A DNA stretch of 64,000 nt. It comes from Mesorhizobium norvegicum (lineage in GTDB: Bacteria > Pseudomonadota > Alphaproteobacteria > Rhizobiales > Rhizobiaceae). Of this stretch, positions 26,696 to 35,478 are shown in pieces; the stretch's first letter is position 1; the number at the start of each line of letters is the position of its first letter. The notes under the pieces are model-generated. The model saw only the letters and a program-made list of their open reading frames with translations, searched no databases and was not told where the DNA came from. The stretch spans positions 34,405-98,404 of the forward strand of contig NZ_SMYZ01000031.1 in NCBI RefSeq assembly GCF_004919685.1, read 5' to 3'. The position numbers and the translations under genes are program-made.

Positions 26696-28119
26696 GCGTC
26701 GACCAGTTCCTTGCTGGATGTTGCCGGGGCCTTTCCCGCCCACCGGAACCGCGCCGTGAAATGCCGCAGGACCGGTGGTTCATACTCGAAGTCGAGTCCG
26801 CTGATGCTCTCAGCGCGCGCAGCAACGGCGATCAGCGCATCGGCGATATAGTCCATGTGATCGTTGGTGTAGACGCGGCGCGGGATCGTCAGGCGCAGCA
26901 ACTCAAGAGCCGACACTTCCTGCTCGCCGGTTTTCGGGTCGCGCCCCAGCATCAGCGAGCCGATCTCCACCGCGCGCACACCGGCCTCAAGGTAGAGCTC
27001 ACAAGCGAGCGCGTGGGCTGGAAACTGCTCGGGCCGAACATGCGGCAGGACAGCGGCGGCATCCACGAACACGGCATGTCCACCTGTCGGATACTGGATC
27101 GGAACGCCGGCGTTTCGGAGCCTTTCGCCGAGATAGGCCACTTGCCCGATGCGGTAGGCGAGGTAGTCGGTTTCGACCGCCTCTTCGAGCCCGATCGCGA
27201 CCGCTTCCATGTCACGCCCCGCCAACCCGCCATAGGTGATGAAGCCCTCCATTGGGACGCATCTGGTCTGGACGGCGCGAAACAGATCCTCGTCCTGGCG
27301 GAAAGCACAAAAACCGCCAATGTTCACCAGCCCATCCTTCTTCGCGGACAGGGTCAGCATGTCGCCATAGCACATCATCTCGCGCACGATGTCGCGAATC
27401 GAGCGCTCGGCGTAGCCGACTTCCCGCTGTTTGATGAACCAGGCATTTTCGGCAAAACGTGTCGCGTCGATGATCATCGGGATGCCCATTTCCCTTGCAT
27501 ATCCGGAAACGGTTCGCAGGTTGGCCATCGACATGGGCTGACCGCCAGCGCTGTTGCAGGTGATGGTCGCGATGATGCCGGCAACGTTTTGGCGGCCATG
27601 AATTTCTATCGCGTGCAGCAGTTCCGCCAGATCGAAGTTTCCCTTCCAGTCGTCGTGCCTGGCTGTGTCGATGGCGGATTTGGTCAGGACGTTGATCGCT
27701 TTTGCGCCGGCGAGTTCGACATGCGCCTTCGTCGTGTCGAAATGGTAGTTCGACAGGAAGACCGGCGTGGCCGAGCCACGCCGCTTGACCATTTCCGGGA
27801 ACAGGATTTGCTCCGCGCCGCGCCCTTGATGGGTCGGGATCGTATAGGGATATCCGAAAAGCCGGTCGATGGTTTCAGCCAGCCGATAGTAGTTGCGGCT
27901 ACCCGCATAGGCTTCATCGCCGAGCATCAGGCCAGCCCATTGGCGATCGCTCATCGCGCCGGTGCCGCTGTCGGTCAGGAGATCTATGTAAACATCCTCG
28001 CTGCGCAGCAGGAACGGGTTCAACCCGGCGGCCTGCAGAGCAGCTTCGCGATGCGGCCGTTCGGTCATCCGAATGGGCTCGACCATCTTGATCCTGAACG
28101 GTTCGGGCAAACGTTTCAT
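26692..28119 (-). CDS. tnaA: Tryptophanase
   Basis: This PLP beta-eliminating lyase (475 aa) matches tryptophanase (tryptophan to indole, pyruvate and ammonia) better than tyrosine phenol-lyase. The opening [52 protein letters not shown] and the PLP-lysine motif [13 protein letters not shown] are present. At the discriminating position it reads [15 protein letters not shown] like tryptophanase, not the MERG form of tyrosine phenol-lyases. AAGGAG lies before the ATG. An AraC regulator gene is directly upstream on the same strand. I see no TnaC-like leader peptide. Confidence 0.92.
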   Translation of the reverse strand: MKRLPEPFRIKMVEPIRMTERPHREAALQAAGLNPFLLRSEDVYIDLLTDSGTGAMSDRQWAGLMLGDEAYAGSRNYYRLAETIDRLFGYPYTIPTHQGRGAEQILFPEMVKRRGSATPVFLSNYHFDTTKAHVELAGAKAINVLTKSAIDTARHDDWKGNFDLAELLHAIEIHGRQNVAGIIATITCNSAGGQPMSMANLRTVSGYAREMGIPMIIDATRFAENAWFIKQREVGYAERSIRDIVREMMCYGDMLTLSAKKDGLVNIGGFCAFRQDEDLFRAVQTRCVPMEGFITYGGLAGRDMEAVAIGLEEAVETDYLAYRIGQVAYLGERLRNAGVPIQYPTGGHAVFVDAAAVLPHVRPEQFPAHALACELYLEAGVRAVEIGSLMLGRDPKTGEQEVSALELLRLTIPRRVYTNDHMDYIADALIAVAARAESISGLDFEYEPPVLRHFTARFRWAGKAPATSSKELVDA

Positions 28120-28214
28120 TGCGGCAAGCTCCTTCGTTGCGGCGCGTTTCGGCGCCGGCTGGTTGGGTTATGGAATGCTGTGGAAACGAGGGGGACGAAC
28201 CCCGTCAAAGCCCG

Positions 28215-29042
28215 CTACATGGCGAAAGCAGCCTGATAGGCGCCCGGGGTAACGCCAATGCGCGCCTTGAAAGTGCGAATGAGATGGGCCTGATCGGCAA
28301 AGCCGGACGCAGCCGCGACATCAACCGGATCATGGCCGCGTCGCAACATCGCCTTTGCAGCGTCCACACGCCGGTTGATCAGATAGTCATGCGGCGTGAA
28401 GCCGGTGTCCCGGTGGAAGGCTTCAATCAGTCGCTGCCGCGGCAGCCTGGCTTCCCTGACCAATTCGGCAAGGGTCAGTTTTTCATCGAACCGTTCGCTC
28501 ATGACCGCTGCCGCCCGCGCAACTGGCCCCCTTTCGGCGCCGGTCGGCTTCAGCGCGATCCGTGCGTGCCTGGACAGGCAGTGGCGGTAGCTGCGCAGCA
28601 TCAGCTCTTCGGCTTCCAGCGGACATTGATTGTCTTCCCAGGCGCGATGGGCCTCGAAAAAGAGGGCGCAGCCCCGCACGTCTTTGACCACCGGCTCCGG
28701 AAACGAGGGCGTCCCGAGAACTCCGCTGTCCGCCATTTCCGATGCGATTTCGACGATGAGATCGGCCTCGGGGTAACTCACCCGGTAACTGTAGCCGTCC
28801 ATCATCGGGACGCCGTCATGAACATCATGCGGATTGTAGAGGGTCAGATCGCCGGCCCCGGCGAAACGTTGGGCGCCGCGAATGAAGACGCCGGCCTTGC
28901 CGCTCAGCAGCGCCCCGATCACATAGGTGTCGTGCGCATGCGGGGCGTAGTGATGCTGGCTGAACGACGCCGTCAGGCACTCGACGCCGGTGGTCGGCGC
29001 CGTGAAATACCTTGTGTGCTCTTTTGCGTTTCGAGCGTTCAC
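28215..29042 (-). CDS. AraC-family transcriptional regulator
   Basis: The protein has an N-terminal cupin-like effector domain (TRYFTAPTTGVECLTASF, PHAHDTYVIGALLSG) and a C-terminal double helix-turn-helix (LTLAELVREARLPRQRLIEA, then DPVDVAAASGFADQAHLIRT and GVTPGAYQ). I chose the GTG at 29042 (about 275 aa, GGAG 8 nt upstream), where family members usually begin; an ATG at 29120 would add 26 residues that do not look like the family. It sits 95 nt before tnaA in the same direction and is its likely regulator. Confidence 0.88.
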   Translation of the reverse strand: MNARNAKEHTRYFTAPTTGVECLTASFSQHHYAPHAHDTYVIGALLSGKAGVFIRGAQRFAGAGDLTLYNPHDVHDGVPMMDGYSYRVSYPEADLIVEIASEMADSGVLGTPSFPEPVVKDVRGCALFFEAHRAWEDNQCPLEAEELMLRSYRHCLSRHARIALKPTGAERGPVARAAAVMSERFDEKLTLAELVREARLPRQRLIEAFHRDTGFTPHDYLINRRVDAAKAMLRRGHDPVDVAAASGFADQAHLIRTFKARIGVTPGAYQAAFAM

Positions 29043-29356
29043 TGCTTCGCTCCATGAACCAAATACTCTGGTCAAATTAGCATAGGCGGGCGCAGCCGGA
29101 TTGAAGAAAAGTATTTGCACGTCAGTTCAAACTGATGCGCCCCGCCATCTTCCCAAGGCACCCAGGCGCAATACCGGATGACCGGTTTCAGCAAGCCTCG
29201 ATACATTTTTTGACCCCGCGAGGGGCCGACGCGGTCGACGAAATAATAGGCATTCTTGCCGATTGACAAAAACATCAACAGGCGACCAAGATCATATGAC
29301 CATCAACGATCTTGGTCCCGAGGTTGCCCCTCGGCATTGGCGTAAAGGAGAGCCAG
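29043..29356. other. Divergent promoter region between the AraC and sugar ABC genes
   Basis: About 310 nt hold the promoters of the minus-strand AraC gene and the plus-strand binding protein gene. On the plus strand TTGACA lies at 29263-29268, followed about 25 nt later by the conserved operator-like motif and its surrounding inverted repeat. A minus-strand open frame (29072-29278) shows no recognisable domain and I do not call it a gene. Confidence 0.6.
29284..29317 (+). promoter_or_regulatory. Operator candidate A with perfect 10-bp inverted repeat
   Basis: GACCAAGATC (29284-29293) and GATCTTGGTC (29308-29317) are perfect inverted arms. Their 14-nt centre is ATATGACCATCAAC, so the shared motif TATGACCATCAACGA (29295-29309) spans the loop and the start of the right arm. 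It lies about 30 nt downstream of a TTGACA, near the expected transcription start, 40 nt before the binding protein gene. The position is right for a repressor site. The same core occurs at 36.37, 36.53 and 40.48 kb. Confidence 0.6.
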
Positions 29357-30709
29357 ATGCCCCTTCAGCAGAGAGTGACCCATCGTCCGAAACAACGTCC
29401 CGCCGCCCCCATCCTTGCCACAGCACTGCTAAGCCTCGCCCTGATCACATTGCCCGGCATCGGCCACGCCGACGGGATCACGCTCAAGATTTTCGGCGGC
29501 TCGGCGCTCGACGAACTCGCGCCGCGTCAACCGCCGGACGAGCAGAAGAAAATCCAGCAGCAGGTCATCGACGGCTTCCTCAAGGCCAACCCCGACGTCG
29601 CCGCGGTCGAGTGGGATGCTCAGGGGCCGCAGACCGATTCCATTCAGCGCGTGATGACCGCCAAGCTGGCAAACCAGGAAATGAATCTGATCGCCTGCCC
29701 GGCCTTCTATACCAATGGCGCCTATGTCAGGCGCAAACTGGTCATGCCGATCACCGACAAGATCAAGCCGTTCCAGGACAGGATCGACGCCGCGGCGCTT
29801 GGCGCCTTCACGGTCAGCGGGCAGGTCTACGGCGTGCCGATCTCCACCCTGTCGACGTCGACGATCTTCTACAATGTCGATCTCTTTCAGAAGCTCGGCA
29901 TCCCTGTCCCGCCGACCTATGACGACCTGAAGGCGGCCGTGCCGAAGTTCAAGGCCGCGAGCGTCATCCCTCTCCTGCATCAGGGCTCGAACACCGTCAT
30001 GTGGCCGATGTGGTACTTCGAAACCTTCTCGCAGGCCTCGGGCGACCCGGTCGGCAAGACGCAGAAGAACCTTGAAGGCACGGCGAAATTCACCGATGCG
30101 CCCGATGTCGAAGGGTTCAAGCTGATCAAGCAATGGGTCGATGACGGCATCCTTTCCAAGGATTCGCTTTCCGTCGACCAGGACGGCATGCGTGCGGCCT
30201 TCGCCGCCGGCAAGAGCGCCATGTATTATGGCGGCACCTGGGAAATCCCGTCGCTCCAGTCGAGCGCCAAGGACTTCAAATGGGGCGTCTTTGCCTTTCC
30301 GAAAATGGACGGGACGCCGGGAGCGCCGGGCCATGGCGGCGGTGCCGACAACGGCATGTGCGTCGCCTCCTCGATCCCGCCCGAGAAGCTCGATGCCGCG
30401 GTCAAGTTCATCGAGTATCTGACAAGGCCCGAGGTCGCGACGCTCTATCTCGCGCCGGAACAGCCGATCGCGGCCTCGATCAAGGGCGTGCCGCAGGTCG
30501 ACGATGCCTATGCCGTCGAACTGCGCAAGCAAGCCTTCCCCAACACGATCAAGTTCCTTGACTGGATCTGGCCATCGGAAGTCGCGAGCGCCACGGCTTC
30601 GGCAATCGCCGGCATCGTCGGTGGCACGACCACGCCCGAAGACGCCGCCGCATCGATCCAGACCACCTTCGACGACCTCAAGGCCCAGGGCAGCTGGCCG
30701 CCCAAATGA
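29357..30709 (+). CDS. Sugar ABC transporter substrate-binding protein (family 1)
   Basis: This extracellular solute-binding protein of the sugar family 1 type (450 aa) has an N-terminal signal segment (ILATALLSLALITLPGIGHAD) and the familiar pattern YGVPISTLSTSTIFYNVDLFQKLGIPVPPTYDDL, GKSAMYYGGTWEIPSL and AVKFIEYLTRPEVATLYL (each quoted in part). AAAGGAGAGCCAG precedes the ATG at 29357. It is the first gene of a sugar operon and is followed by an intercistronic hairpin. The sugar is unknown; neighbours (isomerase, dehydrogenase) point to a polyol or sugar acid. Confidence 0.9.
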   Translation: MPLQQRVTHRPKQRPAAPILATALLSLALITLPGIGHADGITLKIFGGSALDELAPRQPPDEQKKIQQQVIDGFLKANPDVAAVEWDAQGPQTDSIQRVMTAKLANQEMNLIACPAFYTNGAYVRRKLVMPITDKIKPFQDRIDAAALGAFTVSGQVYGVPISTLSTSTIFYNVDLFQKLGIPVPPTYDDLKAAVPKFKAASVIPLLHQGSNTVMWPMWYFETFSQASGDPVGKTQKNLEGTAKFTDAPDVEGFKLIKQWVDDGILSKDSLSVDQDGMRAAFAAGKSAMYYGGTWEIPSLQSSAKDFKWGVFAFPKMDGTPGAPGHGGGADNGMCVASSIPPEKLDAAVKFIEYLTRPEVATLYLAPEQPIAASIKGVPQVDDAYAVELRKQAFPNTIKFLDWIWPSEVASATASAIAGIVGGTTTPEDAAASIQTTFDDLKAQGSWPPK

Positions 30710-30764
30710 GCCCCTGCAAGTGAGCGCGCATCCAGCCGGACTGATGCGCCAGGTAGGAAAAACA

Positions 30765-30789
30765 GAGGCTGCCTGCTTCGGGCAGCCTC
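30765..30789 (+). promoter_or_regulatory. Intercistronic hairpin after the binding protein gene
   Basis: GAGGCTGCC and GGCAGCCTC form a perfect 9-bp stem around a 7-nt loop, between the binding protein stop and the isomerase start. No T-run follows, so it is more likely a processing or 3'-protection element that keeps binding protein mRNA abundant than a terminator. Confidence 0.55.
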
Positions 30790-30807
30790 GCCCATCGGAG
30801 AGAACAC

Positions 30808-31746
30808 ATGACGACACATCGCGCCGAACGGCAGCGCTTCTCGATCGGCTATCATCTCAACAGCTGGGACCTGACCGGCCTTCCGCTCAGGCCAGCCATC
30901 AAGTTTCTCGCCGACCAAGGCTTTGGCTGGTTTGAAATCCTCGCCTTCACCAGCCTGTCGGACCAGTACGCCCGCAAATACATGCAGCTCGGCAATCAGG
31001 CGCCGATGGGAGTGACCACCGACACCGACATCTTGCGGCGCTACGCGCTGCTGTCGGAAGGCCAGAGCGAGTATGGCATCAAGCTCTCCTCCTTCTACGT
31101 CAATGCGATCTTCACCAACCCTGTCGCCTGGCCCTATGAGCGCGACGTGCTCGTCGCGCTGACCAGGCTGCTGAAAGGGTTCGGCTCACCGGTTCTGGTT
31201 CTCGGCGGCGGTCCCTCGGAGGCCGCTGCCGGTCCCCACACGGCCGACGACTACCGCGCCTTTTGCCGTGCACTCAAGGACATCGGCAGGCGGACAAAGG
31301 ACCTCGGCATCGAGACGGTCTATCACCCGCATCTCGACACCTTCATCGAGCGCCGCGACCAACTCGATCGCATGATGGATGAACTGGACACCAACCTGGC
31401 CGGCCTGTGCATCGACCCGGCGCATCTTGCTCACACCAATTCCGATCCGGTCGACGCGGTGAAGACCTACATTTCGGCCGTGCGCTACATGCATTTCAAG
31501 GACACCAGGGTCGATCCGGCGCTGAAAGGCTATGACCGCTATGGCGCCTTTTGCGAACTCGGCGCCGGCGTCGTCGATCTTGCCGGCATCGTCGACGTCC
31601 TGCTCGACGCAAACTACGATGGCCTCGCCATCATCGAGCTGGATGCGTCCAAGAAGACAGCGGAGCAAAGCACGCTCGAGAGCATCGCCTATGTCAGGGA
31701 CACGCTCGGGCTGGTGCTGACTCCGCAAGGCGCGAAGGCCGCATGA
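30808..31746 (+). CDS. Sugar phosphate isomerase/epimerase family protein (TIM barrel)
   Basis: This 312-aa AP-endonuclease-2-like TIM barrel protein belongs to the group that includes xylose-isomerase-like epimerases and IolE/IolI. Metal-ligand candidates are seen in TVYHPHLDTFIERRDQLD (His/Glu), LCIDPAHLAHTNSDP (Asp/His), YMHFKDTR and IELDASK near the C-terminus. GGAGAGAACAC precedes the ATG at 30808. It overlaps the permease gene by ATGA. It probably isomerises the imported sugar or its oxidation product together with the Gfo/Idh dehydrogenase at the end of the operon. Confidence 0.85.
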   Translation: MTTHRAERQRFSIGYHLNSWDLTGLPLRPAIKFLADQGFGWFEILAFTSLSDQYARKYMQLGNQAPMGVTTDTDILRRYALLSEGQSEYGIKLSSFYVNAIFTNPVAWPYERDVLVALTRLLKGFGSPVLVLGGGPSEAAAGPHTADDYRAFCRALKDIGRRTKDLGIETVYHPHLDTFIERRDQLDRMMDELDTNLAGLCIDPAHLAHTNSDPVDAVKTYISAVRYMHFKDTRVDPALKGYDRYGAFCELGAGVVDLAGIVDVLLDANYDGLAIIELDASKKTAEQSTLESIAYVRDTLGLVLTPQGAKAA

Positions 31747-32678
31747 TGACGCGATCGCAAGAGGCGGCTCCTGTTTCGAGCCGATCCGGCGCCTGGCGCT
31801 TCGATGCCGGGGACGGGGTTGTCGCCTTTTTGATGATCCTGCCCGCCGCGATCCTCTTCGGTCTTTTTTACCTCTGGCCGTTCGTCAACGGCTTCTGGCT
31901 CAGCCTGCACAATTGGGACGGATTTTCCGACCCGACCTGGGCAGGCATTTCCAACTACAAGCGCCTCGTGCACGATCGCATCTTCCTCGGCGCGCTGCGC
32001 AACAATTTGATTTTCGTCGTTACCGTGGTCATCCTGAAAAACGTGCTGGGCCTCGGGCTGGCGCTGCTTCTCAACCGGGCGTTGCTCGGCCGCACCTTCT
32101 TTCGCGCCGCCGCCTTTATCCCAGTGACGATGTCTTTCGTCGCCGTCGGCCTGCTCTGGTCCTGGATCTACAATCCGGTCTTCGGGCTGCTCAACAGCGG
32201 GCTCGATCTCGTCGGCCTCGGCGCGCTGAAACAGTCATGGCTTGGCGACGCCGACATCGCGCTCTACTCGATCATCGTCGTCGACGTCTGGAAATGGCTC
32301 GGCTTCCATGCCGTCATCTATCTGGCCGGGCTGCAGACGATCCCCTCGGAGCTCTATGAATCGGCGAAGATGGACGGTGCCGGTCCCCTGCAGCGTTTCC
32401 GGCACGTCACCGTTCCGATGATGATGCCGATCGTCTTCATCAACACCATCCTGGGCCTTTCCGGTGCCTTCGTGCGCAACTTCGACATCGTCTATGTCTT
32501 GACCAAGGGCGGTCCTAACCACGCCACCGAAGTGGTGCTCACCTACATGATGAGCAAGGCCTTCCAGGACGGCGCCATGAGCTACGCCGCGGCCATCGGT
32601 TATGTGCTATTCCTGATCGTCGGGCTGGCCAGTGTCGGCCTGCTGGCCCTGATGCGGCGGCAAAGGCTTGACGTCTGA
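31743..32678 (+). CDS. Sugar ABC transporter permease, MalF-like
   Basis: This is a binding-protein-dependent permease (311 aa) with about six membrane segments. The sequence FLMILPAAILFGLFYLWPF at residues 28-46 is the usual first helix, and the coupling loop ESAKMDGAGPLQRFRHVTVP (about residue 205) marks the MalF/UgpA type. ATG at 31743 overlaps the isomerase stop; the stop overlaps the next permease start (TGATG), so the genes are translationally coupled. Confidence 0.92.
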   Translation: MMTRSQEAAPVSSRSGAWRFDAGDGVVAFLMILPAAILFGLFYLWPFVNGFWLSLHNWDGFSDPTWAGISNYKRLVHDRIFLGALRNNLIFVVTVVILKNVLGLGLALLLNRALLGRTFFRAAAFIPVTMSFVAVGLLWSWIYNPVFGLLNSGLDLVGLGALKQSWLGDADIALYSIIVVDVWKWLGFHAVIYLAGLQTIPSELYESAKMDGAGPLQRFRHVTVPMMMPIVFINTILGLSGAFVRNFDIVYVLTKGGPNHATEVVLTYMMSKAFQDGAMSYAAAIGYVLFLIVGLASVGLLALMRRQRLDV

Positions 32679-33586
32679 TGAGAGCCGCCGCCAACCCTCC
32701 AATTTCGCTGGACGACGGCGCCGCCGGCCATCGCCGTCGCGGGCTCATGCAGCGCCTCGGCATGCGCGGCATCCTCGAACTTGCCGGCATCTATGCCGCG
32801 CTCGTCCTCGTGCTCTTCGAGACACTTTACCCGCTGCTTTGGGTGCTGTTCGGCTCGCTCAAGACCAAGCAGGAAATGCTGAGCAATGTCTGGGGTCCGC
32901 CATCGAGCCTAGTGTTGCAGAACTATGCCGATGCCTGGCGTATCGCCGGCATGGGATCGCGCATCGTCAACAGCGTCTTCGTCACCGGTTCGGCATTGAT
33001 CATCCTGGTCGCCGTCGCGACGCCTTGCGCCTATGCCGTCGCGCGTCTTCGTTTCCCCGGACGCGGTCTTGTGGTTGCAGTCGCGGTGGCGGCCATGCTG
33101 GTGCCGCCGCAGGTGATGGCCATTCCGCTGTTCCTGGTGGCGCGCGATCTCGGCCTGATCAACAACCGGCTCGGCATTGCCTTCATCTATGCCGCGACAT
33201 CGCTGCCGCTTTCGGTCTTCATCCTGCGCAGCTTCTTCGTCACGCTGCCGGCCGATCTCGAAGACGCCGCGCGCGTCGATGGCGCAAGCCGGCTGGAGAT
33301 CCTGATCCACATCATGCTGCCTTTGGTCCGGCCGGGTGTCGCGCTGATCCTCATTTTCGGCTTCATCGAGATCTGGAACGATTTCTTCCTGGCTTTCCTG
33401 CTGCTGCGCGACCCGTCGGTGCAGACCATCCCGCTTGGGCTGGTCAGCTTCTTCCAGCAGTACGACTCGCTGTGGAGCCTTTACTTCGCCGCGTTGACGA
33501 TCACGACACTGCCGGTGATCGTCGTCTTTGTCGCCATGCAACGGCAGTTCATCGCCGGCCTGACCGCCGGCGCCGTGAAGGGTTGA
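32678..33586 (+). CDS. Sugar ABC transporter permease, MalG-like
   Basis: This is the second permease (302 aa). It has the MalG/UgpE-type ending segments, the coupling loop EDAARVDGASRLEILIHIML near residue 190 and FIEIWNDFFLAFLLLRDPS after it. It shares one base with the previous gene. No ATP-binding protein of the MalK/UgpC type follows, so the importer must borrow an ATPase encoded elsewhere. Confidence 0.92.
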   Translation: MRAAANPPISLDDGAAGHRRRGLMQRLGMRGILELAGIYAALVLVLFETLYPLLWVLFGSLKTKQEMLSNVWGPPSSLVLQNYADAWRIAGMGSRIVNSVFVTGSALIILVAVATPCAYAVARLRFPGRGLVVAVAVAAMLVPPQVMAIPLFLVARDLGLINNRLGIAFIYAATSLPLSVFILRSFFVTLPADLEDAARVDGASRLEILIHIMLPLVRPGVALILIFGFIEIWNDFFLAFLLLRDPSVQTIPLGLVSFFQQYDSLWSLYFAALTITTLPVIVVFVAMQRQFIAGLTAGAVKG

Positions 33587-33587
33587 C

Positions 33588-34658
33588 ATGCAGGATCGCG
33601 TCATTGGCGTTGGCGTCATCGGTTGCGGCGAGATCGCCCAGCTGATGCACTTGCCCTATCTCATGGAATTGCCGGCGTTTCGCATCGCCGCCTTGTGCGA
33701 CATCTCGCCCGGCACGGTCGACAAAGTGGCGGAGCACTACGGTGTCGCCGCGCGGTATACGGACCACCGCGCGCTGCTCGCCGATCCGAATGTCGATGCG
33801 GTGGTGATCTGCACCTACGACCATGGCGAGATGGTCGCCGACGCGATCCGCGCCGGCAAGCATCTGATCGTCGAGAAGCCGCTTGCCTTCACACCCGAAG
33901 AGGCGCGCCCGCTGGTCGAGCAGGCCGAGCGGAGCGGGCTCGTCGCCCTTGTCGGCTACATGAAATTCTATGATCCCGGCTATGAGATCGGGCTGGGGCG
34001 CATTGCCGCGATCGGCCGGCCGAAGTCGATCCACGTCCATGATTTCGCCGGCCGCTTCGACCGCTATGGCCAGCTCTACACCCAGACCCGCATCACCGAC
34101 GTGCCGGCCGACATGCTCGCGGCGGGACGCGATGCCGTCGCCCAGCGCGTCGAAGCGGCACTCGGTGCCGATCATGCCGGTTATCGCGACCTCTATCTCT
34201 TGCTGCTGGGCCTCAGCAGCCACGATCTTGCCGTCATGCGTGGCGCTTTCGGCACGCCGGACCGCGTCGTCCATGCGCAACAGACCGGTCCGAACCAGTT
34301 GCTGGCTGTGCTCGACTATGGCGGCGTTCCTTGCCTCTTCGACATGGCCCTTGCCCAGTATGAATGGTGGGACGAGTGGATCCATGTGCATGGCGAGCGC
34401 GACGAGGTGCGGATCGAATTCCAGAACCCCTACTACCGCAATGCCTCGGCGACCGTCCGGCTGCGCGAAGCGGCGGGCGAAACCGCGTCCGAACGTGTGA
34501 TAGCCGGCGTTCCGGATACGTCGTTTCGCCGCGAATGGCTGCATTTCGCCGATTGCATCCATGCCGGCGCGAAGCCACGCACGCCGCTTTCGGGCGGGCT
34601 CGCCGATCTCGATCTTGCCGTCCGGATCATCCAGGCAATGCCGCCCAAGAGACTTTAG
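33588..34658 (+). CDS. Gfo/Idh/MocA-family oxidoreductase
   Basis: This NAD(P)-dependent dehydrogenase (356 aa) has an N-terminal Rossmann domain (VIGVGVIGCGEIAQLMHLP, residues 4-22), the family signature VEKPLAFTPEEA near residue 100 and a C-terminal alpha/beta domain. It starts two bases after the MalG-like permease stop, with GAAGGG upstream, and is the last gene of the sugar operon. Family members oxidise inositols, sugar acids or sugar alcohols; with the isomerase it probably processes the imported compound. Its last codons lie in the 17-nt tandem duplication. Confidence 0.9.
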   Translation: MQDRVIGVGVIGCGEIAQLMHLPYLMELPAFRIAALCDISPGTVDKVAEHYGVAARYTDHRALLADPNVDAVVICTYDHGEMVADAIRAGKHLIVEKPLAFTPEEARPLVEQAERSGLVALVGYMKFYDPGYEIGLGRIAAIGRPKSIHVHDFAGRFDRYGQLYTQTRITDVPADMLAAGRDAVAQRVEAALGADHAGYRDLYLLLLGLSSHDLAVMRGAFGTPDRVVHAQQTGPNQLLAVLDYGGVPCLFDMALAQYEWWDEWIHVHGERDEVRIEFQNPYYRNASATVRLREAAGETASERVIAGVPDTSFRREWLHFADCIHAGAKPRTPLSGGLADLDLAVRIIQAMPPKRL

Positions 34659-34682
34659 CGAAATTGAGACTTTAGCGAAATT
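34649..34682. repeat. Perfect 17-nt tandem duplication at the junction of two convergent genes
   Basis: GAGACTTTAGCGAAATT occurs twice back to back (34649-34665 and 34666-34682). The first copy carries the stop codon of the Gfo/Idh gene on the plus strand; the second carries the stop codon of the SDR gene on the minus strand. A recent replication-slippage duplication is the simplest reading. Confidence 0.9.
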
Positions 34683-35478
34683 TCGGAAACGCACCGCCAT
34701 CAGGGGCGTTGGCCCAGCTCTGCAAGGTCTGGCCGCCGTCGATCAGCCAATCCACGCCGGTGACGTGCCTCGCCTCGTCGGAGGCCAGGAAGGCCACGGC
34801 AGCGGCGACATCGTCCGGCTGGCCGATGCGGCGCAACGGAATGCGGTCGGCGAAATGCTGGACGCTGCTCTTGAATTCGCCGTCGCCGGAAGCCGGCACG
34901 CCAAGCGTCGTCTCGATCACGCCGGGGCAGATGGCATTGACGCGTATGCCGTAGGGCGCGGCATCGAGTGCTGCGACCCGTGTCAGGCCGACCACGCCGT
35001 GTTTGGAAGCAACATAGCCGGCACCGCCCGAAAGGACGTCCCAACCGGCCATGGACGAGCCCATGTTGACAATCGAGCCACCGGTCCCGGCCCTGATCAT
35101 CGCCCGAAGAGAGGCCTGCAGAACGAGGAAGATGCCACGCAGATTGATGCGGATGATCGTATCCCAGTCCTCGACCGGCAGGTCGTGAACGGGAGCGATG
35201 GCGCCGGAAATGCCGGCATTGTTGAACACCACGTCGAGGCCGCCGAACGTCGCGACGGTCGCCTCGACGGCGCGCCGCACATCCGCTTCGTCGGTGACGT
35301 CGGCCTCGATCGCCAGGACGTCCTCGCCGAGAGAGCGGGCCAGTTGCTGCGCCGCCGCGCCATTGCGGTCGACAATGGCGACCCGTGCGCCTTCGTCGCG
35401 GAAACGTCGCACCGCGGCGCCGCCGATCGCGCCGGCGCCGCCGGTGACGAGAACATTCTGTTTGTCGAACCGTTTCAT
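34672..35478 (-). CDS. SDR-family oxidoreductase
   Basis: This classical short-chain dehydrogenase (268 aa) has the cofactor motif TGGAGAIGGAA (about residues 12-22), NNAG, the catalytic serine region NMGSSMAG and Tyr/Lys in YVASKHG, and ends with TGVDWLIDGGQTLQSW. ATG at 35478 overlaps the stop of the epimerase-like gene, so the two are translated together. Its role is probably the next oxidation step on the same sugar acid; the substrate is unknown. Confidence 0.9.
   Translation of the reverse strand: MKRFDKQNVLVTGGAGAIGGAAVRRFRDEGARVAIVDRNGAAAQQLARSLGEDVLAIEADVTDEADVRRAVEATVATFGGLDVVFNNAGISGAIAPVHDLPVEDWDTIIRINLRGIFLVLQASLRAMIRAGTGGSIVNMGSSMAGWDVLSGGAGYVASKHGVVGLTRVAALDAAPYGIRVNAICPGVIETTLGVPASGDGEFKSSVQHFADRIPLRRIGQPDDVAAAVAFLASDEARHVTGVDWLIDGGQTLQSWANAPDGGAFPKFR

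Noticed and set aside
26692..28119. Tyrosine phenol-lyase instead of tryptophanase
   Set aside because: The sequence has VEIGSLMLG where tyrosine phenol-lyases carry MERG with the substrate-binding arginine, and the N-terminal and central motifs fit tryptophanase better.
26761..28236. A 491-codon open frame on the plus strand
   Set aside because: It is antisense to tnaA, whose identity is certain; the frame has no recognisable motif.
29211..29226. CCCCGCGAGGGG hairpin next to a T-run
   Set aside because: The T-run precedes the stem on the plus strand and would be an A-run on the minus strand, so it does not form an intrinsic terminator in either direction.
29072..29278. A 68-codon minus-strand frame upstream of the AraC gene
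   Set aside because: It overlaps the 5' part of the AraC region and has no domain or ribosome binding site; I treat it as non-coding.
29429..30817. A 462-codon open frame on the minus strand
   Set aside because: It is antisense to the sugar binding protein gene and is rich in Arg, Asp and Gly as expected for a shadow frame.
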